A stretch of DNA of 64,000 nt from Chondrosia reniformis (lineage: Eukaryota; Porifera; Demospongiae; Chondrillida; Chondrillidae): positions 4,148,501 to 4,212,500 of the forward strand of contig OX359193.1 in NCBI GenBank assembly GCA_947172415.1, written 5' to 3'. A program made the translations under genes and the position numbers. A model generated the notes under the pieces. The model did not search any database. It was given only the letters and a program-made list of their open reading frames with translations, and was not told the DNA's origin. Shown in pieces: positions 21,995-32,690 of the stretch. Each line of letters starts with the position of its first letter. Positions within the stretch are counted from its first letter, which is position 1.

Positions 21995-24900
21995 ATGGAA
22001 AAAAATATGGCAAAAAACCCTCGAAATCCCATGCGCACATTTGTGAAACTGATGTTCGAAGGCAAAGTGAGATCAGCACTGCGGCTCATCACACAGAACT
22101 CCAACAATGGAGTCCTTCAATTGAATCCAGTAGTAAAAGATGCACTACTGAATAAGCATCCACCTAAGCAACCAGCAGTGCCCAACACCATCTTGACCTT
22201 GGACAGACCAACTCAAGATCCCAATCCTGCCCTGTTTGACGCAATTGATGGAACCTACATGATACATGAGCCCGCTCTAAGGACAGATGGAGCAGCAGGC
22301 CCCTCCGGCCTTGATGCCTCTGCCTGGAAACGTCTATGTTGTTCCTTCAGAAATACTTCTGTTGACCTCTGTGATGCCCTAACTTTACTGGCTCGACGTA
22401 ATTGCTCATCATATGTTGACCCCGTTGCTTTGCGGCCATTCACTGCCTGTCGCTTGATTGCTCTCAATAAATGTCCAGGTGTGAGACCCATTGGAATTGG
22501 AGAAATAGTTCGGAGGATCATTGGCAGAGCAATGATCTCCATCATCAGGGATGACATCCAGGCAGTTGCAGGTACCGTACAACTTTGTGCAGGTCAGGAA
22601 GCAAGGGGTGAAGCAGCCGTACATGCTATTAAGCCCGTCTTTGAATCCCCCGATGCTGATGCAGTCATTCTTGTCGATGCAACCAATGCTTTCAATTCAC
22701 TAAACCGTGAGAATGCCCTGAGGAACATACAACACCTTTGTCCTCCGATTATCAAGATACTCATTAATACCTATAGGGAGGACGCACAACTCTATATTGA
22801 TGGGGAGACACTACTCTCCCAAGAGGGAACCACCCAAGTAGACCCCCTAGCCATGGCCATGTTTGGCATTGGTTTGGTTTTGGTTTGGTAAGCTTATTTA
22901 AACAGGGAAAGCCTTTAGCCAGTGGCTACTATTCTAGGCACCCTGTAAAATACAGTAATACAAAAGGACAAAAACATAACAGTTCTGAGATTCAAATAAG
23001 TAAGAGTCATGCAGATTTAATAAATATAAAAGGAAAGGATCATGTGAGTGAGTCAAAATAATAGTGTGCAGTTCTTGAGAAATTCTTTAGTGATCCAGAA
23101 TCACGTAGTGAGGCAGGTAGAGACCGCCACAGGGATGCACCTTGAAATGAAACTGCTTGTTTTCCAAATGTCGTCCTGACCGCGGGAAGATTGATGAGGT
23201 TATTCCTTCGTGTGTTGTGGTGGTGGGTGGGAAGATGGAAGAGGGATGAGAGGTAGGGAGGAGCAAGTGAATTGAGACACTTGTAAGTTAGCTCCGCAAG
23301 ATGAAGCCTCCTACGGTAGTGCAGTGAAGTAAGACCAAGTTCCTTCCAGAGGGCAGAGGAAGATGCGAGACGAGGGCGATGGAGGGCAAGACGACAAGCA
23401 TAATTGAAAAGGGACTGGAGACGATGAGAGTCATGTTGGGTACAGTTGTCCCATACCACATCGCAGTAGTCAACCAAAGGCAAGATATAAGACTTGAGGT
23501 AGAGGACCAGGAGGGATTGGGGAAGAAACCAGGATAAACACCTGAGGAGGTTCACACCACGTCCTATCCTAGAAGCAAGGTGGTTGATGTGGTCAGTCCA
23601 AGTCAGAGTGTCATTAACAAGGACACCAAGAAGCTTGAAACTGGAGACCTGCTCAATTTCAGAGCCAGAGAGGTGGATGTGGAGGGGTGGTGGATCAACT
23701 CTGGTTCTTGGAGAACGAATGAGCATGCACTTCGTCTTATCAGCATTCAGCTTCAGCCCGTTATTGGTCATCCAGCTACTGGCAAGGTCAAGACATAATT
23801 GAAGTGAGGAGCTCAGAAAGCTGCAGTTGTTGCCAACAAGAAAGATTGTAGTGTCGTCGGCAAAGAGGACAGAACAGTCAGGAGGGAGAACACTAGGCAA
23901 GTCATTAATAAAAAGCGAGAATAGAGTGGGGCCAAGAATTGAGCCCTGCGGAACACCAGAGGTTGTAGAGCCAGGAGAAGATGTGGAGTTTGACACACAA
24001 GTGACTTGGGAGCGACCAGAGAGGTAGGATTGGAACCAGGTGACACTGGAAGGATCAAGACCAAGGCAGTGGAGCTTGGAGAGCAAGAGTGGATGATTCA
24101 CGGTGTCAAAAGCCTTCGAAACATCAAGAAAGAGGACTGCAACAAACTGCTTCTGGTCAAGTGCTTGGTACCATTTGTTAGTGCAGTGTAGAAGAAGGGA
24201 CTGAGTTTAATGCCTGGAGTGGAAGCCAGATTGACAGGAGTAGAGGAGATTGTTGGAGTCAAGATGTTCAGTGACCTTATCTTTTACATGCCACTCCAAT
24301 ACTTTACTGCACACGGGAAGGATGGAGATTGGCCGGTAGTTTGTGAGACAGCCCTGGCTGCCCCCCTTGTGGATAGGTCGGACTGAGCTGCACTTCCAGG
24401 AGCTGGGGAAGATGGACGAGGAGATGGAAGAGTTGATGATGTTAGACAATGGATGAGAGATGATGGATTTAGAAGTTTTTAGAGGAAGAGAAGGGATGTT
24501 GTCTAGGCCAACAGCTGAGCTGACTTTGAGGGAGGCTAGGAATCTCTTGCACTGATCAGAGGTCATGCATGACAGGGACAAGGATGAGGAGGGGGAGTAA
24601 GAGTAAGTGGGAGGAGGAAGGGATACATTTGATAAACTGACAGAGACAAAGTGATCATTGAGGGAGTTGGCAATGGAAGTGTGATCAGAACCAAGAGGAT
24701 CCCAATTGGAAGAAGGATTAGACAGTGGACATACACTTTTCAAAGTGTTCCATAGAGTAGCAGGTAAAGTATTCTTTGAAATTAGACGATGGTAATAGTC
24801 AATTTTTGCCTTTCGTTGCAAGTTTACTACTAGATTCCTCTGACATTTATATTCGTTCCAAGCTGAAGGTAATCTAGAACCAAGAAATCTTCTAAGTTGT

Positions 24901-26578
24901 TTGTTCCTCTTATCCATCTCCTTTCTGATGGACCTGGAGATCCACGGTGCACAGTTTTTCTTCACACGGACGGTCTTCATTGGAGCATGGCAATCAAGGA
25001 CACCACCAAATAATGAGTCATCCCACTCATCCGCCGGCTGATAAAGGAATAAGTGCAACAAGTGTGGTTTGCTGACGATGCCACAGCAGGAGCCCAGCTT
25101 ACTCAATTGCGAGAATGGCGGGACCAGCTGCAGCTCATTGGTCCTAACTATGGCTCCAAAACCTGGCTGATAGTGAAAGAAGACAGGCTTGAAGCCGCAA
25201 CAGCCATTTTTCAAGGTACGGAAGTCAACATCACCACACAAGGGAAAACACATCTTGGAGCAGCACTGGATACGAGAAAGTTTGAGGAATAGGTCCAGCA
25301 TAAGTTGACAGGCTGGGTTCAGGAGGTAGAACGCCTCTCCTCAACGGCAACTGCTCATCCACATGCCGCTTATGCCGCCTTTAATCACGGTTGGAGCAGC
25401 AGGTAGACATACATTGCTAGGACAATACCTGACATTGGAGACCTTTTTAAACCACTGGAAGAGGCTATTAGGCATCACTTTATAACTTATACCTTAACGG
25501 ACGAAGTGCCGTCAGTGATACTGAATGAGACCTGTTGGTATTACCAGTCCGTCTAGGTGGCCCCTAGGCTTAACCAATCCCACCCAACAGGCAGCCCATC
25601 ACCATAACACCTCTCTGAAAATTACCGCTACCCTTGCTGCCCTAATTTTACAACAGTCCAATGTCTACTCCCCTGAATCCAAGGACACTCAACTACATGC
25701 AAAGCTTGATGTTCGCAAGGCCCGTCAAGAGCAACAGACACAAGATGCTGCAGAGCTCCAAGAAAGGCTACCTAATGATATGAGAAGAGATCTCAAAATT
25801 CCCAGCAAGAAAGGAGCATCAAGTTGGCTTTCTACCCTCCCAGTTGCAGAGCACAGCTTTGCACGCCATAAGGGAGCTTTCCAGGATGCCCTCCACTTGC
25901 GCTATGGGTGGCGTCCTTCCCACTACTTGTGTATGTGACAATAACTTCTCTGTGGAGCATGCTCTGAACAGTCCCTGTGGTGGGTTCCCTCGGTGAGGCA
26001 CAATGAGCTGCGAGATATCACAGCACAGTGCCTTACTGAGGTCTGCAATGGAGTTGGCACAGAAACTCCTCTACAACCCTTATCAGATGAGCCTCTTTAA
26101 TAGAGTATGGCGAACAGGGAGGATGGTGCCCGCCTCGACATTGTGGCAGATAGTTTTTGGGTAGGCAGTAGACAAAGTGCATTTTTTGACGTCAGGGTGT
26201 TCAACCCATTTGCGCAGAGTCATTGCAAGTCCACCCTAGCCCAGTGCTACAGAAAGAATGAACAGGAGTAGAAGAGGGCATATGATGAGAGGGTCAGAGA
26301 AGTTGAACATGGATCCTTTTCCCCATTGGTGTTCTCCACCTGCCACAGTCCTCCACAATTGCCACAGTTGTTAACCAACGTCTTGCCTCCTTGATGGCAG
26401 AGATACGGGATGTACTGTTCAGCTGAACCCTCTTTTGGTTGAGGTGCTGGCTAACCTTCTCACTGCTACGTTCAGCTATAGCTTGCCTACCCGTTCATCT
26501 CAAAGGCAGCCAGCACTTTGCGATGCAATTGACCTGACCTGTTCTGAAGGTCGGATTGCAGCATTCCAGATCTGACAT
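21995..26578 (+). pseudogene. reverse transcriptase with nuclease-like C terminus, interrupted by a LINE
   Basis: The plus-strand frame 21995-22868 carries an RT fingers/palm region: GPSGLDASAWKRL, CPGVRPIGIGEIVRRIIG, VILVDATNAFNSLNREN (first catalytic Asp) and EGTTQVDPLAMAM, where family members usually have QGDPLAM. The frame is cut by a LINE and resumes at about 25021 with LIRRLIKE, a TAA, then QQVWFADDATAGA (the YxDD-type box as FADD). Later blocks are GKTHLGAALDTRKFEE, WLSTLPVAEHSFARHKGAFQ and CG..FSVEHAL. Near 25990 the frame reads as the family's RHNE(I/L)RD motif, and near 26170 comes FFDVRVFNPFAQS, resembling a restriction-like nuclease core. It ends near DLTCSEGR (about 26545). Many frameshifts and stops follow 25300. 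I recall this family as repetitive in sponges and corals; its formal clade I cannot give. Confidence 0.7.
22868..25020 (-). mobile_element. CR1/L2-type LINE fragment nested in the reverse transcriptase
   Basis: A 5'-truncated non-LTR element on the minus strand. It starts in the endonuclease-RT linker (GGVLDCHAPMKTVRVKKN near 25000). It passes through RT blocks NYRPISILPVCSKVLEWHVK (24310), a frameshift near 24205, DTVNHPLLLSKLHCLG (24100), SGVPQGSILGPTLFSLFIND (23950) and SVLFADDTTIF (23860). It ends with a 361-residue-like C-terminal region to the stop near 23040. The 3' end faces left and has a TTTGG/CCAAA-rich tail at about 22868-22890. The host RT frame is interrupted at GIGLV and resumes with PLIRRL, which dates the LINE insertion after the RT. 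The FADD active site is intact; the frameshift and truncation leave it inactive. Confidence 0.85.
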
Positions 26579-27280
26579 TGTTTTTGTTCTGTGATTATGA
26601 ACATTTATGTGTCTTTTTCTCATCAATTTATAGAACTTTGTCATATATTTGCCATGATTGTATCTTCCCTTATTTGACTGATTGTAAACGTTAATTTTAT
26701 GTTGATACAGTATCTTACTTTCCTTGGATTAGTTTTCTCATTTTTTCCATTTGTTGTAAAGTGTAAAAATTATTTAATTTGCTTTAAAAAAATTTGAAAG
26801 TGTAGTATTTCTTCTTTCGGATTCCCTTCTTTTTCCTCCTACTTTCTAAAACTGTTAAGACTCATCTTAAATTAATACTTTAATCCGACTTCTACTTAGG
26901 ACGAATTCTACTTACTTAGGAAAAGAACAATGAGTATGGATTTGTATCCACCTATGCACAGCTGTGTTTGATATAGTTCCATTTTATGAATGATTAGATT
27001 AAGAACTAATTAGTAACGTTCAAAGTGATATATCAGAATCATATGAAAAATCCTTTTTTAGTATGCTTCTTCAAAGGCTATTTGACTGCGATTAGCGGAA
27101 GTATTAGCCATCATGGTACAATAAGGGGAGCAGATTCCCCATAGATTATCTATGATATAACAATATATAGCGATGGAGGTGGTTACGCTTCCGGTTGTAT
27201 AGAATAAGCTAAATATCGTCAGCAATGACGCCAAGCTTCTCAAGCTATCAGTTAAAATCTACCTTGCTAGGTATTGTATT
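26579..27280. other. non-coding AT-rich stretch
   Basis: No gene, repeat or motif was recognised between the reverse transcriptase end and the next repeat-like segment. Confidence 0.4.
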
Positions 27281-27283
27281 ATA

Positions 27284-27835
27284 CAGGGCCGGAGGAAGCA
27301 ATTTAAAGGTCATCAGGCCAAGGCAAAACAATACTGGCAATAATATTGTGTGGTGTTGTGTGGTAGCTACTGTGGACCAACACCATATATCAATTCATAT
27401 AGTTTGGAACCTTAGAGCTTCATAAGAGGCTGTACATGCAATTATTTACAATACAGTAGGTATACCGAATAACATGGTGATAGTAGCAGCAGCAGCACGT
27501 TTCAGAGACTATATATACAAGGCATTACATGTACAACAGAAAGAGAAACATATTATGAGTATTCACAACATAATTGTTAGTGCACATAACAATTAGCTAT
27601 TAGCTAATTAAGAGAATTTGCCATACATTCACAGTCTATGCTCTGATCCACATGCAAAGTTAGAAAGGGGAAGACACACTGAGGTGCAGGGATACCAGGT
27701 ACTGTAGACTTTCTCTGAGAGGACCACTGACACAAGGCCAGAAGGTAGCTATCTACTTTACTATTAGCTATAAAAAATATGGTCAGGCCTGAAATTCTTG
27801 TCAGGCCTGACCAGTCCGCTGGGCCTGTTATATTG
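27284..27835. mobile_element. possible degraded MITE
   Basis: The left edge ACAGGGCCGGAGGAAG and the inverse of the right edge ACAGGCCCAGCGGACTG are similar. A palindromic 'GGTCAGGCCTGA...TCAGGCCTGACC' lies just inside the right edge (about 27780-27811). The similarity is imperfect and no target duplication was seen, so this is tentative. Confidence 0.3.
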
Positions 27836-27925
27836 ATATATACAAAGAAGCGGAAGCGCATAAATCGTTTGTGTACCTGTAGTGGATCAAGTGAAGAGAA
27901 CAGACCAGATACGGAACGGTGCCAA

Positions 27926-27961
27926 TGACGTCATGTGACGTCATAGGAATGTGTGACGTCA
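27926..27961. promoter_or_regulatory. cluster of three TGACGTCA (CRE/ATF-type) octamers
   Basis: Exact TGACGTCA palindromes occur at 27926-27933, 27936-27943 and 27954-27961, in the midst of CpG-containing sequence. TGACGTCA is the established binding consensus of CREB/ATF bZIP factors. No start codon with clear exon context lies close on either side, so the target gene is unknown. Confidence 0.5.
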
Positions 27962-28715
27962 TCAACACGGCATCATAGGACGCCTCAGACGATTCCGATT
28001 TCATCTGGAAAAGAACAAGAACGGTACGAAAGTGAATGAGAAGCACAAGGAGATAAGTTTGATTACAAATCTGAAGTTTGTGCACTTGTATAATTCCAGT
28101 ATGATTCGAGTTTGTAAGTGGTATGATGCAAATCTTGTTATAAGCGTTAATTTCAAATCTAATTTACGGGATAGAACTCGATGATGTGGGCCATGATGTT
28201 TTGCATTGTGTCACTTAATGTCTTGCCAAATCGCTCCCTCCACAAAAATTCGTCGAGGTAGGATGACAATTGCTCAGCCCTGACTCCCTTCATTCGCTTT
28301 AGCTTGACTTTAGAACGATTCTAATAGGATTCCACATTTTGCGTGTGGACCCCATTTGGAGGCACAAAAGTTACTGAATGGTTTACTGTCAAATGCTGAT
28401 GTATATTTGACAGTGTGCCTACACGTCTGTAGGAACTACATTCATCTGAATGAATGGTAGTGCCAGGGAGGACATGCTGCTGGATGATAGGGAGCAGTGT
28501 AGTGGCTGTCCTGTCTGGTACCAGCTCCATAGTGAAGGAGTGGTAGAAGTATCTACCATTCCAAAAACCCATTTCTCTTGGGTTGTTCCTCTGCCTCTGT
28601 GGAACTAGAGGGTATGATGTGCAATGTCATAAATGTATTTATATATGCTTCAGAATCTGGAACTGCACTAGCCAAGGGATTGGGACAGATGTCGCTTGTC
28701 AATGATTACCAAACG

Positions 28716-28743
28716 TTTCGACCCAATCTCGGGTCTTCATCAG
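28716..28743 (-). ncRNA. hammerhead-ribozyme-like core in the left arm (inverted copy)
   Basis: This is the reverse-complement copy of the core in the right arm: CTGATGA, the GACCC/GGGTC stem, and GAAA. It is identical in the core, as expected for recent inverted arms. Confidence 0.45.
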
Positions 28744-29036
28744 TGGTAGTGAGATTACAGGGCAAGGTGACTTATATATCGGTAGGGGGAGGGGCAGGTG
28801 AGATGGCTGTGGGCGGGAAAATAATGGGCGGGAAACTGGGAGTGTGGGTGGTCACGTGAGGTATATTTTATGCAATAAGATAAAACAAACAGTGCAGTAA
28901 GTAAGGAATAAATAGGTAAATGAGAGGGGTGGGTCAAGGGGTGGGTGGGGCTTGACTAGTCTGAGGATCGAAGCTGGCGGACGAGGAGGTCATAAACCGG
29001 GGGGAGGTTGCCTTCATCTCTATTCATTGTGTTCAA

Positions 29037-29751
29037 TTCAGATCATCCTCTAGCGCACAAAGTGGCAGTGGCTCGGACACTACTCACCCGGGCAGATCGT
29101 ATCTGCGAGAGTGCCCCAGACAGAGATGTTAAGAAGAGACGGATCACTGAAGCCCTCAACAGCAATGGTTATCCCACTGCACTGGTGAAGAAGAACTGGC
29201 ACCCAACACCCTACTCCACTCCCCCTCTTGAACTGGACACTCCCAAAGCCGTGGTGGTCATCCCTTACGTTAAGCATCTGTCAGAATCCATTCGGCGCAT
29301 CCTCTCCCCGCTGAAGATCCGTACCTGCTTCAGACCACACCGGACTCTGAGACAGGCACTGGTCAATTTGAAGGACCGGGTCCCTTTCCAGCAGAAGGCA
29401 GGGGTGATCTACAGGATCCCCTGCAACGGTTGCCCCAGAGTGTATGTAGGCCAGACTGGCAGAACACTGGCCCAACGGCTGAAGGAACACAAACGGGCTC
29501 TAGTGAGTGGACACCTGGCACAGTCGGCAGTGGCAGAGCATGCTGCACAGGAGTCACACAACATTGACTGGGAGGGTGCCACAGTGATAGATGTTCAGCA
29601 GCAATATCACCAGAGATGCCTGCTGGAATCGTGGCACATCCGATCGGAATTGAACACAATGAATAGAGATGAAGGCAACCTCCCCCAGTTTATGACCTCC
29701 TCGTCCGCCAGCTTCGATCCTCAGACTAGTCAAGCCCCACCCACCCCTTGA
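29037..29751 (+). CDS. Penelope-like C-terminal region with GIY-YIG endonuclease (partial)
   Basis: The open frame really begins where the left inverted arm ends (FNSDHPLAHKVAVARTLL at about 29032). Sequence upstream of that in the same frame is arm, so no native start exists. The protein has the RT-endonuclease linker (ALNSNGYPTALVKKNW) and then a GIY-YIG nuclease: AGVIYRIPCNGCPRVYVGQT at about 29399-29458, RLKEHKRAL near 29490, AEHAAQESHNIDW near 29550, and a Glu in LLESWHI near 29630. GIY-YIG nucleases nick DNA to prime Penelope-like reverse transcription. The CxxC between 'GVIY' and 'YVGQTGR' is the zinc-finger-like insert known in this class. RT motifs are absent, so this copy is dead though its frame is clean. 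Confidence 0.85.
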
Positions 29752-29938
29752 CCCACCCCTCTCATTTACCTATTTATTCCTTACTTACTGCACTGTTTGT
29801 TTTATCTTATTGCATAAAATATACCTCACGTGACCACCCACACTCCCAGTTTCCCGCCCATTATTTCCCGCCCACAGCCATCTCACCTGCCCCTCCCCCT
29901 ACCGATATAAGTCACCTTGCCCTGTAATCTCACTACCA

Positions 29939-29980
29939 CTGATGAAGACCCGAGATTGGGTCGAAACGTTTGGTAATCAT
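29939..29980 (+). ncRNA. hammerhead-ribozyme-like core in the right arm
   Basis: CTGATGA at 29939-29945 is followed by one A, then GACCC-GAGATT-GGGTC, a perfect 5-bp stem with a 6-nt loop. GAAAC follows at 29963-29967, then GTTTGGTA, which could give a 2-bp helix III and a GTA cleavage triplet. Hammerhead ribozymes are documented in Penelope-like elements. Against it: the extra A before helix II, and helix I does not pair convincingly in my reading. The mirror copy is at 28716-28743 on the minus strand. Confidence 0.5.
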
Positions 29981-30484
29981 TGACAAGCGACATCTGTCCC
30001 AATCCCTTGGCTAGTGCAGTTCCAGATTCTGAAGCATGAATACACCTAGCCACACAGAGATCTTCAATGTATTTATATATGTTAAATAAAGTCTAATGTA
30101 AACTGGTTTACCTTGGGTTTATGTCTGAAGAGACTCTCGTCTATATGCACACTTTCAATAGACCATCATTTTAGTACACTTTAGAAAAACGCTTCAGATG
30201 GGTAACTTGTCAAGCAATTTTGTGGGTCTTTATCTGAAAACATGGAGTCTCCTGATGTTAATCTAGAGTTACTCTCTGAACTCACCATTACAATGTATCT
30301 ATCACTTGAATAATAAGAGAAATATATGCTTTTTAAATTATAGTAACACAAAATGTGGTTCCAGAGAAGTCTAAAAGAAACAATAAAGTGTGCCTGACTA
30401 TGGCCATCTTCACATCTCCAAGACTAAAAATTGGAAGTGTAACATTATGCAATACTTAATTGCCTTTGAAAAACCTACAGACAG

Positions 30485-30697
30485 TGTAGTAGACTGAGAC
30501 GTAGTGTAATGTGTGTGACCTTAGCTAAGTGTTTTGTGCACTTGTTGAATGTATCAGGTGACTCTGCCTTTATTTTATCTTGTATGTGTCTGCGCAGTTT
30601 TATGACTTAGTTGTGGTTCATTATTGTCGAAGTAGATGATTGTTTGCGACATGTCTTCTGAGCAAGTACTTGTGGTATATACTACGAAATTATTACA
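30485..30697 (+). repeat. 5' LTR of a Gypsy element
   Basis: The 213-bp segment TGTAGTAGACTG...TATTACA is repeated at 32691-32901 with a few differences. It is followed directly by TTGGCGATGGGGC, a likely primer-binding region. The flank before it (GACAG) resembles the flank after the 3' LTR (GACAC), consistent with a 5-bp target duplication with one change. Confidence 0.85.
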
Positions 30698-32690
30698 TTG
30701 GCGATGGGGCATAAAGTGTCATGGCTACAGTAACCCACAGTTCCATAGGAAAAGTTCATTCCGATTCCAAGGAGTGGACAGTTTACATAAAATATGTAGA
30801 GCAGTATTTTGGCTAATTAGATCACCGCGGAAGGCAAGAAAGTGCTCTTTTGTTAAGTTGCTGCAGAGCAAGCACGTATGCCTTAATCAGGAGTGTTGTG
30901 TCACTGCAAAAGGTCACAAACGTGGACGACAAGGACATAGTCAAACAGGTAGGGGATTATACTTACCCGAAACCATCAGTGATTGTCCACGCTTCAAGTT
31001 GGATTCCCGACGTCAGCAAGTTGGCAAATCCATTTCCACTTACTTGGTAGAACTACGGAGGATAGCCGAGCATTGTGATTTCAAGGACACTCTTGATGAA
31101 ATGTTGAGGGATAGACTAGTTTGTGGAATTGCTGACACTAGGGAACAGCATAGGCTGTTAGCAGAGCATAAACTTACCTTTAGGAAGACTCTCGACATTG
31201 CTCAAGCTATGGAATTAGACCACTACTGAGAATATTCAGTGAGTCAAAGGTGACACCAGTTATGGCTTCAGCTAGAATGCAGAGATGGGCTGTTTTGCTC
31301 AGTGCCTATAATTACACTTTCAGTTACCGTCCAGGTAGGGAACAAGCCAATGCAGATGCACTGAGTCGTCTACTGTTGCCTGAAGCACCTAAGAAAGTTC
31401 CTGTACCAGCTGAAACTATCTTACTCTTGGAGCATCTGTCATTGCTTCCACTGTCTGCAGAACAAATCCGTCTGAGCACAGCAAGAGATCCTATTTTAGC
31501 GAAAGTACAGCAATTAGTCTAAACTGGGTGGTCCTCGGCAGTAGAGAGGAGCTGCAACCATACCATGCCAGAAAATTAGAGTTAAGCTTGGAGGATGGTT
31601 GCATTTTCTGGGGAGGGAGAGTGGTCATACCACCTCATTTAAGACCTCAAATTTGCAGGAGTTACATGACATCCATCCAGGGACATCCAAAATGAAGAGT
31701 CTGGCAAGACAATTTGTTTGGTGGCCCAGAATGGATGAGGATATCGAGGCTGCAGTGTAGACATGCAGGTTATGTCAAAGATGGCAATGCACCATCAAAG
31801 ACTCCGTTACATCCCTGGGATTGGCCAAGATCTCCTTGGTCCAGAGTTAATGTCGACTACGCAGGACCTTTTCAGAACCACATACTTCTGGTAATCAGTG
31901 ATGCACACACCAAGTGGCTGGAGGTTTATATCACTAAATCCAGTACATTGCTGGTCACCATAGAGAAATTGAGATCTACCTTTGCCATATTTGGAGTGCC
32001 ACAGACTTTAGTATCTGATAATGGCACGCGCTTTACCAGTGCCGAATGTGAGCAGTTGATTAAGAGGAATGGAATAAGGCATGTTACATCTTCACCCTAT
32101 CATCCGGCAACGAATGAACATGCAGAAAGGGGTGTTCAAATGGTGAAGCGTGGGCTATCCAAGATGACAGAAGGTTCACTTCAGACAAGACTTTCCAGAT
32201 TCCTGTTTCATTACAGGATTATGCCACATGCAACAACTGGAATAGCCCCAGCTGAGCTAATGTTTGATCGTCTAATCCACTCACCACTTACCTGTCAGGT
32301 GCAGAAATGGGTACAACAACAAAAAATAGTCACAATAAAAAGGCTCAAGAACGTACCTTTGAGGTTAATGATTTGGTTTTTGCTAGAAGCGGCCAAGTGG
32401 ATTCCTGGAATAATTATTCAGGTCAAAGGTAAAGGATCAGTCCTATACCATCAAGTTAGAAAATGGTCACGTTGCCAGGAAACATGTGGATCAATTGCGT
32501 CCAAGATCCACCGACAGGAAGTCAATTGACCCTAATGTGGTGATTGACCTCACCACCTTTCCCTTTGCAACTTCCACTCTGGATTCTGAGGAAGAATGAG
32601 AACAATTCAGCGCCGCATCGATTTCCACATCGTTCCTCTAGAATTCCCAAGCCACCTGGTCGTTATGTCTGTTAGCTAGAGGTGGAGGAG
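30698..32690 (+). pseudogene. internally deleted Gypsy element: gag fragment, RNase H end, integrase
   Basis: The internal region begins with a gag part (about 30960-31228: STYLVELRRIAEHCDF, DEMLRDRLVCGIADTREQHR). It jumps straight to the RNase H tail near 31258 (ASARMQRWAVLLSAYNYTFS, then YRPGREQANADALSRL), so protease and RT are deleted. A zinc-binding region follows in shifted frames near 31640-31760. The integrase core (31800-32230) has VNVDYAGPF, LVSDNGTRFTSAECEQL and NEHAERGVQMVKRGLSKM, that is D, D and E. A decayed C-terminal part follows. A purine-rich tract (GAGGTGGAGGAG) precedes the 3' LTR. The integrase frame 31714-32529 is open, but its true start is lost. The element cannot replicate by itself. 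Confidence 0.88.

Larger units (their letters stand above)
28648..30065 (+). mobile_element. Penelope-like element, 5'-truncated, inverted arms, 16-bp target duplication
   Basis: The insertion is bounded by AATGTATTTATATATG at 28632-28647 and 30066-30081. Inside, 28648-29039 and 29647-30034 form near-perfect inverted arms of about 390 bp, each containing a hammerhead-like core. The unique part between them and into the right arm encodes the C-terminal portion of a Penelope-like protein. Inverted pseudo-LTR-like pieces and 5' truncation are typical of this class. The close match of the arms suggests the insertion is recent relative to its surroundings. Confidence 0.88.
28159..30233 (-). pseudogene. 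Merlin (ISXO2-like) transposase, intron-split, with nonsense mutation
   Basis: This is a DDE transposase of the IS1016/ISXO2-like Merlin type. The upstream exon (about 30233-30112) carries VCIDESLFRHKPK, with the first catalytic Asp, and stops at a GTAAAC donor. The next exon (28604-28159) starts after CTAG. It reads FHRGRGTTQEKWVFGMVD, then after a frameshift MELVPDRTATTLLPIIQQHV, TTIHSDECSSYRRVG (second Asp) and VTFVPPNGVHTQNVESY. A TAG sits at 28321-28323 where the family has Trp. It then continues KLKRMKGVRAEQLSSYLDEF and WRERFG to a stop at 28159. The intron holds a complete Penelope-like insertion. Upstream coding sequence before 30233 is not clear. The family assignment rests on the strong C-terminal blocks. 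Confidence 0.78.

Noticed and set aside
25021-25301. Extension of the minus-strand LINE frame to 25301
   Set aside because: Beyond 25020 the sequence belongs to the plus-strand reverse transcriptase; the minus frame there is antisense and only fused by chance.
30636-30960. N-terminal part of the long Gypsy gag frame
   Set aside because: The frame starts inside the LTR, and the first 100 or so codons do not resemble gag; the real coding part starts further in.
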